From UBA5109 sp038148755 (GTDB lineage Bacteria > Pseudomonadota > Gammaproteobacteria > Pseudomonadales > Pseudohongiellaceae), in NCBI GenBank assembly GCA_038148755.1, contig JAYQWA010000020.1, positions 1 through 37,859 of the forward strand: a DNA stretch of 37,859 nucleotides. The letters are read 5' to 3'. Under the pieces are notes generated by a model. The model had not been told where the DNA came from. It worked only from the letters and a program-made list of their open reading frames with translations, and made no database searches. A program made the translations under genes and the position numbers. This document shows positions 1 to 8,534 of this stretch, in pieces (the stretch's first letter is position 1; each line of letters opens with the position of its first letter).

Positions 1-2611
1 ACTCTAGGAAAGGTTTAACGGAAGACAGGGCTTTATCGAGGTTTTCAACCTGGGTCCCACCAGCCATTGCCATATCAGGGCGTCCACCGCCCTTGCCTCC
101 AACATGCTGGGCTACTGTATTCACCAGATCTCCTGCCTTTACTTTATCAATCAAGTCTTTTGTCACTCCGGCAACAAGGCTGACTTTACCATCTGCCACG
201 GTAGCCAGCAGGATAATTCCAGAGCCCAGTTTATTTTTCAGCTGATCACAGGTGCTTCTTAAATCTTTACTGTCCAGCCCTTCTATTGCCGTAACCAGCA
301 CTTTCACACCACTTATTTCAATGGCCTGAGAACTAAGATCGGTACCACTTGAACTGGTTAATCTGGCTTTTAACTGCTGTACCTGTTTTTCCAGTTCCTT
401 GTTCTGTTTTTGCAGCTGCTCTACCTTTTGCTCAATATTGGCACTATCAGACTTCAGCAAGGAGGCTATCGTACGTAAACGCTCTTGCTGGTTTCTGACC
501 AATTCCAGAGCCTTTAACCCGGTAACCGCTTCGATACGGCGAACACCCGCAGCGATACCGGATTCCTGAATAATTTTAAACGAGCCGATATCACCGGTCC
601 TGTTGACATGGGTACCACCACATAATTCCACCGAAAAAGTCTCAGCTTCCGACTCTCCGCCTGCTCCCATACTGATTACACGCACTTCATCGCCGTATTT
701 TTCACCGAACAAGGCCATTGCTCCCTGCGCTTTGGCCGCTTCAATACTCATCGTCTGCATAGTCACTGCACTATTCTGCAATATCTGTTGATTGACGAGA
801 ATTTCAATTTGATTTAATTCCTCAGCGTTGACAGCCTGGTTATGGGAAAAATCAAAACGCAGATAATCGGCATTCACCAGAGAACCTTTTTGCGTGACGT
901 GCTTGCCCAACACCTGGCGCAGGGCTGCGTGCATCAAATGTGTTGCTGAGTGATTGAGCATGGTTGCCCGGCGCATATCAGTATCGACACTGGCCTCTAG
1001 CCTGTCGCCAAGGGCTATTTCACCTTCGACTAATGCTCCCTGATGCAGAAACTGTTCATTTTGTTTTTGGGTATCCTGGACCGTAAAGCGCGACTGCTGA
1101 TTGCAGAGCATGCCGATATCACCCACCTGACCGCCCGATTCGGCATAAAAAGGTGTCTGATCAAGAACAATTATTCCGCTTTGCCCACTTGTCATGGTAT
1201 TAACGGACTGACCATCAACATACAGCGCAAGTACCTCACAGCCTTTGTCTGTCAGATGTTCGTAGCCGTTAAACTTTGTCTGTGGATTATCGTTTAGTTC
1301 CAGCACGGCATCGGCTGCAAAACTACTGGCTGCACGGGCACGTTCTTTTTGCGCCTGCATGGCTGCTTCGAAGCCTTCCATATCCAGCGTAAGCTGTCTT
1401 TCACGGGCAATATCTGCTGTCAGGTCAACCGGGAAACCAAAAGTATCGTAGAGTTTGAATACAACAGCACCAGGAATAATGGTGCCATCCAAGTCCGCAA
1501 TGGCTGCTTCCAGTTCCTGCATCCCATTATCCAGCGTGCGTGCAAACTGCTCTTCTTCATTTTTAAGGGCAGACTCTATCATCGCCTGGTTTTGAATGAG
1601 TTCAGGGTAAGCATTACCCATGACCTTTGCCAAAGGTGCCACCAGCTTGTAAAAGAAGGTTTCATCAGCACCAAGCTGATGACCATGCCTGATAGCCCGA
1701 CGAATGATACGCCGTAAAACATAACCCCTGCCTTCGTTGGAAGGCAGCACCCCATCATTCACCAGAAAAGCACAGGAACGGATATGATCGGCAATCACAT
1801 TCAGTGAAGCAGAAGCTTTATCCTGACAACCGGTCACGTCAGCAACCGCTGCCAGCAGGCTCTGAAACAAGTCAATCTCATAATTACTGTGTACGCCCTG
1901 CAACACTGCTGAAATTCTTTCCAGTCCCATGCCGGTATCCACTGAGGGTTTCGGCAAGGCCATCAGCTTGCCATCACTGCTGCGGTTATACTGCATGAAA
2001 ACCAGATTCCAGATTTCTATATAACGGTCGCCGTCTTCATCCGGGCTGCCTGGAGGCCCTCCTGGTACATCTTCACCATGGTCATAGAATATTTCACTGC
2101 AGGGTCCGCAAGGTCCGGTATCTCCCATTGCCCAGAAGTTATCTTTTTCCCCTAATCTGGAAAAGCGTTCAGGGCTGACACCCACTTCCTGCAGCCAGAT
2201 ATCTTCAGCTTCCTGATCTTCATGAAACACGGTCACCCATAGCTTTTCCGGGGGCAGCCCCAGATTGTCAGTCAGAAAATTCCAGGCAAAACGGATAGCA
2301 TCGCGTTTAAAGTAATCACCAAAACTGAAATTTCCCAGCATTTCAAAAAAAGTATGGTGGCGTGCGGTATAGCCAACATTTTCAAGGTCATTATGCTTAC
2401 CACCAGCGCGTACACAGCGTTGCGAACTACAGGCACGATCATAGGCACGTTTATCCTGTCCCAGAAAGACATCCTTGAATTGCACCATGCCGGCATTGGT
2501 AAATAGCAAAGTCGGGTCATTTGCGGGCACCAGCGAACTGCTGTCAACCACGGCATGACCGTGTTCAGCAAAATAATCCAAAAATGCCTGACGAATCTCA
2601 GTGCTTTTCAT
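1..2611 (-). CDS. alaS: Alanyl-tRNA synthetase (C-terminus cut by window edge)
   Basis: This enzyme charges tRNA-Ala with alanine and edits mischarged Ser/Gly-tRNA-Ala. The frame is open from ATG at 2611-2609 to the left edge, giving 870 codons, so only the last few residues of this ~870-residue family should be missing. The N-terminus begins MKSTEIRQAFLDYF and leads into the class II catalytic core (VGYTARHHTFFEMLGN, GDTGPCGPCSEI). The editing domain shows the zinc-ligand motifs HSATH and CGGTH. A Lys/Gln-rich coiled coil follows, then a C-terminal DHHA1-like domain with GGKGGGRPDMAMAGG. A weak GGGA stands just before the start. A TATAAT-like hexamer lies at 2647-2652 (minus strand) with no convincing -35. 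Unlike many gammaproteobacteria, recA/recX is not immediately upstream. Identification is secure. Confidence 0.98.
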   Translation of the reverse strand, partial: MKSTEIRQAFLDYFAEHGHAVVDSSSLVPANDPTLLFTNAGMVQFKDVFLGQDKRAYDRACSSQRCVRAGGKHNDLENVGYTARHHTFFEMLGNFSFGDYFKRDAIRFAWNFLTDNLGLPPEKLWVTVFHEDQEAEDIWLQEVGVSPERFSRLGEKDNFWAMGDTGPCGPCSEIFYDHGEDVPGGPPGSPDEDGDRYIEIWNLVFMQYNRSSDGKLMALPKPSVDTGMGLERISAVLQGVHSNYEIDLFQSLLAAVADVTGCQDKASASLNVIADHIRSCAFLVNDGVLPSNEGRGYVLRRIIRRAIRHGHQLGADETFFYKLVAPLAKVMGNAYPELIQNQAMIESALKNEEEQFARTLDNGMQELEAAIADLDGTIIPGAVVFKLYDTFGFPVDLTADIARERQLTLDMEGFEAAMQAQKERARAASSFAADAVLELNDNPQTKFNGYEHLTDKGCEVLALYVDGQSVNTMTSGQSGIIVLDQTPFYAESGGQVGDIGMLCNQQSRFTVQDTQKQNEQFLHQGALVEGEIALGDRLEASVDTDMRRATMLNHSATHLMHAALRQVLGKHVTQKGSLVNADYLRFDFSHNQAVNAEELNQIEILVNQQILQNSAVTMQTMSIEAAKAQGAMALFGEKYGDEVRVISMGAGGESEAETFSVELCGGTHVNRTGDIGSFKIIQESGIAAGVRRIEAVTGLKALELVRNQQERLRTIASLLKSDSANIEQKVEQLQKQNKELEKQVQQLKARLTSSSGTDLSSQAIEISGVKVLVTAIEGLDSKDLRSTCDQLKNKLGSGIILLATVADGKVSLVAGVTKDLIDKVKAGDLVNTVAQHVGGKGGGRPDMAMAGGTQVENLDKALSSVKPFLE

Positions 2612-3179
2612 ATTCCCGCTAATGTTTAGCTTCACAAAGGGCGCGAATTATATACCCTCATCAGGCTGTTGACATCTCTTGTCTGTAAATACTTAGGGAA
2701 CTTCTGCTTAATTCGCTGATGAGCCGAGTTTGAGTTGTATTGGCGATGATCACGAGGCGCAGTTTGAAGGCCGCATGCCAATGCTATACGGCGAGAACTG
2801 CAACGAAGTGAGCGCGCCAATACGACCAAACCCTCACGGGACAGGGCCTTGAGCGCACATGGCTGTGTTGGCTTACTTGCCAAGGGTGTCGGCATTGCCT
2901 GCGCAATCCGCCTTGCTCTGTGCTCTCAAATGCCTGTGTCTCGGCCATCATGGAATTAATCAGAGGTGCCTTAAAGCTTACATTAAAATTTTTTAAGTGC
3001 TAAGACTTTTCAGGCTTTATCGCTGACTAAAGAACATCATTGATTACCTGTTTTAAATGATGGGAAACAAATTAAAACTCAGGGACTATAAATAAGGGGA
3101 TCCATATGCGTCGCAATAACTTTCGTTATGCCACTTTAGATTGCATTGGAAGTGGCCTACAGGCTCTAAAAAGTCTGAT
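2612..3179. other. Gene-poor interval with hairpin repeat
   Basis: Nothing convincing is encoded in this 568-base gap between alaS and the permease gene. It holds an 87-base nested inverted repeat (2737-2823). It is followed by a GC-richer stretch with small inverted repeats, for example TTGGC/GCCAA around 2868-2884. That may be a decayed mobile or repetitive element, but no transposase motif can be read. The open frame over 2632-2895 on the minus strand is low-complexity and family-less. A 32-codon frame with a good ribosome binding site lies at 3106-3204 and is listed separately. Confidence 0.6.
2737..2823. repeat. Hairpin intergenic repeat, copy 1
   Basis: This is a nested inverted repeat. 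The outer arms GTATTGGCG (2737-2745) and CGCCAATAC (2815-2823) are perfect complements. CAC/GTG (2751-2753, 2808-2810) and GCAGTT/AACTGC (2759-2764, 2796-2801) pair inside them, and the tip is GCAT-gcca-ATGC (2773-2784). It shares TGAAGGC(C)GCAT on the left side and CAACGAAGT on the right side with the element at 14246-14369. The stem bases differ between copies but remain paired in each. It is probably a dispersed non-coding repeat or MITE-like element. It resembles the short intergenic hairpin repeats common in marine Gammaproteobacteria, but I cannot name the family. Confidence 0.65.
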
Positions 3180-3204
3180 TTATTCATCCAGACCTTTGAT
3201 CTGA
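3106..3204 (+). CDS. Possible 32-residue small protein
   Basis: A short frame opens at ATG 3106 with AAGGGG six bases upstream, a better ribosome binding site than many real genes here have. The product begins MRRNNFRYATLDCIGSG and has no recognisable domain. Its 3' end runs antisense into the last codons of the permease gene (3180-4232). No family is recognised and it could be chance. The only support is the ribosome binding site. Confidence 0.25.
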   Translation: MRRNNFRYATLDCIGSGLQALKSLIYSSRPLI

Positions 3205-4232
3205 CCATCACTGGAAAGCATTACAGCGATGGTGCGGGTCTGTGGCAGGTTTGAAAAAACGATCAAGCTGATAACCAGAAAGGGGACACAGAGGAACATT
3301 CCCGGAATTCCCCAGATAAGCCCCCATAACGACAAATTGAGCAGAATAATTGTTGGACTCAGGTTTAAGGTACTGCCGGTAAATTTCGGTTCAAGAATAT
3401 TACCTATCAATATCTGAATACCGGTCAAACCTCCCGCTACCAGAAAAAACGGTGTCAAGGTATCAAACTGTACCAGGGTAATCAGTGCGGGAAAGATAGT
3501 AGCGATAATAGAGCCTATAGTCGGAATAAAATTAAGCAGAAAAATCAGCAAGGCCCAGAAAGCGGCGAAATCGACCCCAACCACCATCAAAAATATATAA
3601 CTCAGGATTCCCGTTGAGAGGCTGGCAATTAATTTGATCGTGACGTATTTACGCACATCATCACTGACTTTTCGCAGTAACTTTCTGACTCTCTGCTCTT
3701 TTTCATCATCCACAATCAAAGCAGAAAGTTTTTTATCCATATTTTTTTGTTCGATAAAAAGAAAAGCCAGATAGATAAGAATGACACCGCTGTTGGCAAC
3801 AATACTGGTCAGGGATCCCGCGGTCGCAGAAATAAACTGACCAAGATTAATCAATTCAATCAGCTGCTCCAAAGTTGGCGCTTCGTTTATACCAAAATAA
3901 CCCAATAAGCTGTTCATCTTGGCTTCCAGATTTGCCTGATAACTTGGCGCCACTTCCAATACGCCATCAACATTCATGGAGATAAGTTTTACTGTGGCCC
4001 AGAACATGGCAACAAAGCTCAATAGTGAAAGTGTAAAACAAAGCCAACCCGGTAAAGCTTTGTCCCCTATTTTCAGGCGTCCATATGACTTGGCTACCAG
4101 ATTGATCAGATACCAGAAAACCAGGGCTATGACGATTGGCAGTAGTACATCCTGACCCACAATTAATAAATAAAATGTCAGGATTACCAACACTGAAATC
4201 AGGCTGAAATTGATAACCTTCATGTGCTGCAT
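3180..4232 (-). CDS. AI-2E/PerM-family membrane permease
   Basis: This is a polytopic inner-membrane protein of about 350 residues with the hydrophobic layout of the AI-2E transporter family (formerly UPF0118; TqsA/PerM relatives). It has paired N-terminal helices, a polar middle section (around residues 75-145), then a C-terminal block of helices containing the family-typical NFIPTIGSIIATIFPALI. The family exports or fluxes small solutes; autoinducer-2 is the substrate for only some members, so the substrate here is unknown. Two starts are possible. ATG at 4232 has AAGGGG almost abutting it, while ATG at 4223 (MKVINFSLIS) sits about 10 bases after AAGGGG and is the better choice. It is divergent from the Ada-like gene at 4408. 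Confidence 0.9.
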   Translation of the reverse strand: MQHMKVINFSLISVLVILTFYLLIVGQDVLLPIVIALVFWYLINLVAKSYGRLKIGDKALPGWLCFTLSLLSFVAMFWATVKLISMNVDGVLEVAPSYQANLEAKMNSLLGYFGINEAPTLEQLIELINLGQFISATAGSLTSIVANSGVILIYLAFLFIEQKNMDKKLSALIVDDEKEQRVRKLLRKVSDDVRKYVTIKLIASLSTGILSYIFLMVVGVDFAAFWALLIFLLNFIPTIGSIIATIFPALITLVQFDTLTPFFLVAGGLTGIQILIGNILEPKFTGSTLNLSPTIILLNLSLWGLIWGIPGMFLCVPFLVISLIVFSNLPQTRTIAVMLSSDGQIKGLDE

Positions 4233-4407
4233 TCCCCTTCAGTTATGTTCAGGCTATTGCTGGAAAATATCGTTGTATCTGTTAGAACAAAAAAAAGCAA
4301 GGTGCCATAAAACAGGGGGCCGAGTAAAGCATTGAAGTACTCAATTAATCTTCCGTAAGCGCAAGAAACGGATTTCTTTTTAGGCCTGGGACAGGTAAAT
4401 TTTCCGC

Positions 4408-5256
4408 ATGCCCAAACACAAAACACAACAGGAACATTATTTACTGGTTGAACGTGCCATCGACTATTTAATGGCGCAACATACCAAGCAACCGGAACTG
4501 GCAGAAATTGCTGAACATATTGGCCTTAGTGAATTTTATTTTCAGCGCCTGTTTGTTGACTGGGTTGGTATCAGTCCCAAGCGGTTTTTACAGTTTTTGA
4601 CACGTGAACATATGAAAACATTACTTGATCAGGGTTATTCAACACTGGAGGCCACCTATCAGGCTGGTTTATCGGGTAACGGCAGAAGCTATGAACTCTT
4701 CATAAATACCGAAGCGATTACGCCTGCCCAATATAGAAAACTGGGTAAAGACCTGACTATAAATTATGGTTTTCATGATTCGCCTTTTGGCAGATATTTA
4801 TTAGCTGTCACTGATAGGGGAGTCTGTCAGATAAGTTTTATCGAGCACTCTGAGGAACTGACAGAAACCGCTTTCAAGGACGACTGGTTAAAAGCCGATA
4901 TCAGCTATAAGCCTCAACTAACCGGAGAAGTTCACCAACAGTTATTTTCAACAGACGCCTCACAGCATATCAAACTACTGCTGCGTGGCACCCCATTCCA
5001 GATACAGGTCTGGCAGGCCTTATTGAGCATCCCTTTTGGCACAGTATCCAATTATGAGAAATTGGCTGGCGCCATTGGCAATAGCGCGGCAACCAGAGCC
5101 ACAGCTTCTGCCATCGCCAGAAACAGGATTGCTTTTCTAATCCCCTGCCATCGGGTTATCCGAAAAATTGGTGAAAGCGGAGAATTCCGCTGGGGTAAAA
5201 GCCGAAAGAAAATTTTACTGGCCTATGAGAGCGCAGTCGCCAGTAACAAGAGATGA
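4408..5256 (+). CDS. AraC-type HTH fused to methylguanine-DNA methyltransferase (Ada-like, no metal-binding N-domain)
   Basis: This is a two-domain DNA-repair protein of 282 residues. Residues ~10-112 form an AraC-type helix-turn-helix (ELAEIAEHIGLSEFYFQRLF, then a second HTH ending at TPAQYR). Residues ~125-275 form the O6-alkylguanine-DNA alkyltransferase, with the active-site motif PCHRV (acceptor Cys near residue 247) and FQIQVWQAL before it. It removes alkyl groups from O6-guanine by irreversible transfer to that Cys. E. coli Ada (354 residues) also has an N-terminal zinc domain whose methylated Cys triggers transcription activation. That domain is absent here, so any regulatory role cannot use the classical phosphotriester switch. 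The start is chosen by GGGACAGG 13 bases upstream. It is convergent with the cytochrome at 5264. Confidence 0.92.
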   Translation: MPKHKTQQEHYLLVERAIDYLMAQHTKQPELAEIAEHIGLSEFYFQRLFVDWVGISPKRFLQFLTREHMKTLLDQGYSTLEATYQAGLSGNGRSYELFINTEAITPAQYRKLGKDLTINYGFHDSPFGRYLLAVTDRGVCQISFIEHSEELTETAFKDDWLKADISYKPQLTGEVHQQLFSTDASQHIKLLLRGTPFQIQVWQALLSIPFGTVSNYEKLAGAIGNSAATRATASAIARNRIAFLIPCHRVIRKIGESGEFRWGKSRKKILLAYESAVASNKR

Positions 5257-5263
5257 GAAAGAT

Positions 5264-5680
5264 TTATTGTGATAACTGCCGGGCAAAGGCAAGTAAAGCA
5301 ATAAACTCTTCTTCTTCCATCCAGTAGCTCGGCATTACCTTTGGATAACCGGCGACCATTTTGCGATTCGCATAACGGATGGATTCGCGGAAGTACTCTT
5401 CATCAACAACAATAGTGCTGCCATCATCCAGTGTTTCCACTCTGCCCATCATGCCAAGCCAGCTCGGGCCAACACCCAGACTGCCATCTACCGTATGGCA
5501 GGCAATACAACCTTGCTCAGTCGATATTTCCTGCCCACGTTGAGCAACAACATCATTGATTTCAACTTCCATAGCATCAAAATTGAGCTGATAAATAAGC
5601 AGGCCACCACCGATTAACAGGGCTACCAGAAAAAAAGCGACCAGAAGATCAAGCCAGACCCGGGATTTATTTATATCCAA
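5264..5680 (-). CDS. Membrane-anchored mono-heme c-type cytochrome
   Basis: This 138-residue protein has one N-terminal membrane helix (about residues 10-31) and a periplasmic cytochrome c domain. The heme motif is CIACH at residues 58-62, and VMPSY near residue 116 supplies a likely axial Met. The fold resembles the heme domain attached to subunit II of caa3-type oxidases, but no oxidase subunit is nearby, so it is probably a small electron shuttle. The start is odd. The only good in-frame initiator is TTG at 5680, with GGGAG 13 bases upstream, and it overlaps a 16-codon hydrophobic frame (5671-5721) ending 10 bases after the TTG begins. The upstream region is shared with the Fur-box-bearing gene at 5872. 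Confidence 0.85.
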   Translation of the reverse strand: MDINKSRVWLDLLVAFFLVALLIGGGLLIYQLNFDAMEVEINDVVAQRGQEISTEQGCIACHTVDGSLGVGPSWLGMMGRVETLDDGSTIVVDEEYFRESIRYANRKMVAGYPKVMPSYWMEEEEFIALLAFARQLSQ

Positions 5681-5721
5681 AACGCTACTATAACTCCCAA
5701 AGCTATTAATACTTTCTTCAT
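5671..5721 (-). CDS. Possible 16-residue leader peptide overlapping a cytochrome start
   Basis: ATG at 5721 opens a 16-codon frame (MKKVLIALGVIVAFWI) that looks like a signal peptide core or tiny membrane helix. It ends at TAA 5673-5671, after the TTG start of the cytochrome gene in another frame. It could be a leader that couples translation, a microprotein, or the original N-terminus displaced by a frameshift. A weak GGA stands nine bases before the ATG. Low confidence. Confidence 0.3.
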   Translation of the reverse strand: MKKVLIALGVIVAFWI

Positions 5722-5816
5722 GACAATTCCAATAGTTAAGCGCTTAAATTTTGAAAGATTGTAGCTGATAGCCCGGACTCAGGACAGGGTCATTAAAATA
5801 AATTTATATATATTAT

Positions 5817-5831
5817 TGAGAATAGTTATCA
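5817..5831. promoter_or_regulatory. Fur box
   Basis: TGAGAATAGTTATCA matches the 7-1-7 Fur motif TGATAATNATTATCA at 13 of 14 defined positions. It sits in an AT-rich promoter region 41 bases upstream of the PepSY-TM gene at 5872 and also lies upstream of the divergent cytochrome gene at 5680. Iron-replete repression of at least the PepSY gene is the natural reading. Confidence 0.75.
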
Positions 5832-5871
5832 TTTGTATTATTGTTAGTGTTTTTAAAAAATTAAGTAATCC

Positions 5872-7023
5872 ATGCTTAGAAAGACTCTTTTTTGGGCTCA
5901 CTTAATCAGTGGTGTCTTGGCCGGTCTGGTAATCTTCATGATGTCCATAACCGGCGTTATTCTGACTTATGAGCGTCAGATACTGAACTGGTTTGAACGT
6001 GCCGATTATGTCAGTGAAAAACCACAAAATTCCGAACCTTTAAGCATTGATGCATTGCTGGAGCTTGGTTCAATCAGCAATCCCGGATTAAATCTAATAG
6101 CAATCAACATAAGCAATCATAGTGGCGCACCGATTACATTAAGTGCGGGGCGCAGTGGCAGTATGCCTCTCAATCCCTATACCGGCGAAGAAATGAGTGT
6201 GGGCTCTGAAGCCCTGGACAATTTCTTCAACGCAGTTACCGGCTGGCATCGCTGGTTTAACGTCAGCGGCGAAGGTCGCAACAAAGCCAGGGCCATAACC
6301 GGCGCCAGTAATCTGATTTTTTTATTTCTGATTGTTAGCGGTATTTATCTTTGGCTGCCCCGTATCTGGTGCTGGACTATGTTTAAAACACGCTTACTTT
6401 TTGTTAGCAATCCTCCAGACAGCCAGGCACGGGATTTCAACTGGCACCATGTTTTCGGTATCTGGTGTGCTATTCCCTTGTTGTTCATTGTTGCCACAGC
6501 AACGGTATTTAATTATTCCTGGGCTAACAATCTGGTTTATCAGATCTATGGCGAAGAAGTACCACAACGAGGCCGGGGTGCGCCTGCAGAAAGCAACCGG
6601 GTGTTTCTCACTGCAGAGACTAGTCAGCAGTTCCTCAGTCTGGATGAACTGATGCATGCAGCCAGAAAAATCAGTGAAGAGCAGCTCGGCTCCTGGCAAA
6701 GTATCAGCTTAAATTTACCTAAACATAATGATGAGCAAGTAAGCTTTTCGATCAACCAAAGTCTCGGTGGCCAGCCACAAAAACAATTCACGCTGGTACT
6801 AGACCGTAGTGAAGGTACGCAAAAAAGTCTGAGTGGGCTATCCGAGCAAAGTCCAGGACGACAAACACGTTCCATTATCCGCTTTTTACATACCGGTGAG
6901 GTACTCGGCTTCTGGGGTCAAACAATTGCTGGGCTGGTATCTTTTGCCAGTCTTTTTATGGTTTGGACCGGCTTTGCCCTGGCTTATCGTCGTCTCATTA
7001 AGCCTCTGTTAACGAAGGCCTGA
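5872..7023 (+). CDS. PepSY-associated TM protein (iron-regulated membrane protein family)
   Basis: This 383-residue inner-membrane protein begins with a helix typical of the PepSY_TM family (LFWAHLISGVLAGLVIFMMS, ITGVILTYERQI). Three further helices lie near residues 140-162, 190-215 and 340-372, with a large periplasmic region between. Conserved histidines sit at helix ends (FNAVTGWHRWFNV, FNWHHVFGIW, RFLHTGEVLGFWGQ). Family members (PiuB-like) are often next to TonB-dependent siderophore receptors and are implicated in ferric-siderophore reduction. No receptor is present here. The Fur box at 5817-5831 gives independent support for an iron role. A cytochrome gene follows 136 bases downstream on the same strand. 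The exact activity is unproven. Confidence 0.88.
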   Translation: MLRKTLFWAHLISGVLAGLVIFMMSITGVILTYERQILNWFERADYVSEKPQNSEPLSIDALLELGSISNPGLNLIAINISNHSGAPITLSAGRSGSMPLNPYTGEEMSVGSEALDNFFNAVTGWHRWFNVSGEGRNKARAITGASNLIFLFLIVSGIYLWLPRIWCWTMFKTRLLFVSNPPDSQARDFNWHHVFGIWCAIPLLFIVATATVFNYSWANNLVYQIYGEEVPQRGRGAPAESNRVFLTAETSQQFLSLDELMHAARKISEEQLGSWQSISLNLPKHNDEQVSFSINQSLGGQPQKQFTLVLDRSEGTQKSLSGLSEQSPGRQTRSIIRFLHTGEVLGFWGQTIAGLVSFASLFMVWTGFALAYRRLIKPLLTKA

Positions 7024-7159
7024 TACCCTATTATTTAATTAAAGATTAAAGCAAGTGATCAAATAAGAGATTGTGGTAGACTTGCGCCTTTGAAAAAGGC
7101 GCTGAAAATTTAAACAGCCAAATAACAAAATAAAGGCATTATTAAAGAGAAGCAGAAAC

Positions 7160-7546
7160 ATGAAAAAGTTAATTCCAGTGGCATTTTTATTATTAAGCAG
7201 TTTTGGTTTTTCTCAGGAGCTGACTTTCACTGATGAACAGGTTGCACAGGGTAACGACCTCTATGTCCAGCATTGCCAGGTTTGTCATGGTACTAATCTG
7301 GATAATGGACAGTTTGCCACCCCAATCAAAGGCTTCTTTTTTGAAATGAAATGGGGCGGAAAAACGCTTGGTGAACTCGCCCGATTCACCTGGGAAGAAA
7401 TGCCCGAAGGCAATGGTAAATTGCTTCGCGTTGAGGAATATATAGCGACTGTCGCATTTATATTGAGTAAAAATGGCATCGAAGCTGGCGATATGCCAAT
7501 GAGCGAAGATTTCACTGCCCTTGATGAAATAGCACTGCCGTTTTAA
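7160..7546 (+). CDS. Periplasmic mono-heme cytochrome c
   Basis: This is a 128-residue exported protein. MKKLIPVAFLLLSSFGFS is a Sec signal peptide with likely cleavage near residue 18. The heme motif CQVCH is at residues 39-43. EEMPEGNGK offers a likely axial Met near residue 81, in the pattern of small electron-transfer cytochromes that serve dehydrogenases. AAAGAGAAG lies upstream as ribosome binding site. It follows the Fur-controlled PepSY gene by 136 bases, so it may have its own promoter. It is convergent with the kinase gene at 7569. The partner enzyme is unknown. Confidence 0.88.
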   Translation: MKKLIPVAFLLLSSFGFSQELTFTDEQVAQGNDLYVQHCQVCHGTNLDNGQFATPIKGFFFEMKWGGKTLGELARFTWEEMPEGNGKLLRVEEYIATVAFILSKNGIEAGDMPMSEDFTALDEIALPF

Positions 7547-7568
7547 AGCTGCTTATTAAGCAAGCCTT

Positions 7569-8465
7569 TCATTTAGTCAATTTAGTCTGAATGCTCTGAT
7601 CAGCATTTAACTCATAAACCACATCTGCTGTTGCAACAACAGTTTGCAGTGCATGCCGGGTTAAACGCTCATAATGTGAAATAAAACGTACCAGAGCTTC
7701 TTTATTCATTATATGAGATGCTCCCTGCTCATTTTGCTTTGCCTGCAGCTTTTCTTCTTGCTGTAAACGCCAGTCGATAACGTTTGAAAAATCGGGAGCT
7801 TTTAACATCACGAGCATGTCCAGCATGGCAAATAATTCCTGGTATTCAGTTGCAAGTTTTTCATTAACATAGCTACGCCATACCCCTGCCGGATCCTCTT
7901 CTGCTTCCAAGCTATTAACCGCTTGCTGTAAATCTGCCTTTTTTTGTGGATTCACTCCCAGGCACCACCCTTCCAGAATAATAACCTCAACCGGCCTCGC
8001 AATACGTGGCCAGTCAGATAAAACCGCCCTATCATCAATAGCCTTGTTAAAACGGGGAATAGCAATTTCCTGCTGCTGTTTTAATGCACTTAAGATTTGC
8101 ATAGCCAGACCCGTATCATGTGTTCCAGGCACGCCGCGAGTAACTAGCAATGGATGGACCTTAAGCGCCAAATTTTCACGTTCAGCACGAGTTAGATAAA
8201 AATCATCGAGCGATAAATTAATACTGTGAATATTCAGCACCTCTTGCAAAAGAAGCACCAACAAAGCCGCCAGGGTGGATTTGCCACTACCCTGACAACC
8301 ATGAATCCCCAGCACAAAAACACCCTGATGACCGGTAATTCTGTTTTCGAGTTCCTGCAACAGCGGGATATACCACTGTTCCACTGTTTGCAGATAAGTT
8401 GAGGGCAAATTTTCAGCTTCGACAAAGCCTGCAAGTGCCGCCTGTGCTTTTTGTGACAATAACAA
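7569..8465 (-). CDS. P-loop kinase, probable D-glycerate 3-kinase
   Basis: This 298-residue protein has a clear Walker A motif (GCQGSGKS, residues 56-63). It carries the SLDDFYLT and HPLLVTRGVPGTHD segments characteristic of the glycerate-kinase/phosphoribulokinase-like group, followed by RFNKAIDDRA and VIILEGWCLG. The family member from plants (GLYK) phosphorylates D-glycerate to 3-phosphoglycerate; bacterial homologues (YggC-like) are mostly untested, so the substrate is inferred. No in-frame ATG is available. TTG at 8465 is chosen because GGAG lies 10 bases upstream. It is divergent from the exported protein at 8535. Confidence 0.85.
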   Translation of the reverse strand: MLLSQKAQAALAGFVEAENLPSTYLQTVEQWYIPLLQELENRITGHQGVFVLGIHGCQGSGKSTLAALLVLLLQEVLNIHSINLSLDDFYLTRAERENLALKVHPLLVTRGVPGTHDTGLAMQILSALKQQQEIAIPRFNKAIDDRAVLSDWPRIARPVEVIILEGWCLGVNPQKKADLQQAVNSLEAEEDPAGVWRSYVNEKLATEYQELFAMLDMLVMLKAPDFSNVIDWRLQQEEKLQAKQNEQGASHIMNKEALVRFISHYERLTRHALQTVVATADVVYELNADQSIQTKLTK

Positions 8466-8534
8466 TGAAAGATAACTCCGGAGTTGACTCAGATAACTTT
8501 AGCATTCTGTTTCAAAAAATTCTAAACTTTGAAC

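Noticed and set aside
1043..1998. Several plus-strand open frames inside alaS
   Set aside because: They are antisense to a continuous, well-conserved AlaS frame and have no recognisable protein features.
2632..2895. 87-codon open frame on the minus strand upstream of alaS
   Set aside because: It runs across the hairpin repeat, has no ribosome binding site and no family-like sequence; it looks like an accidental frame over repeat DNA.
7550..7562. Palindrome TGCTTATTAAGCA between convergent genes
   Set aside because: Almost no loop and no T-tract; too short to call a terminator.
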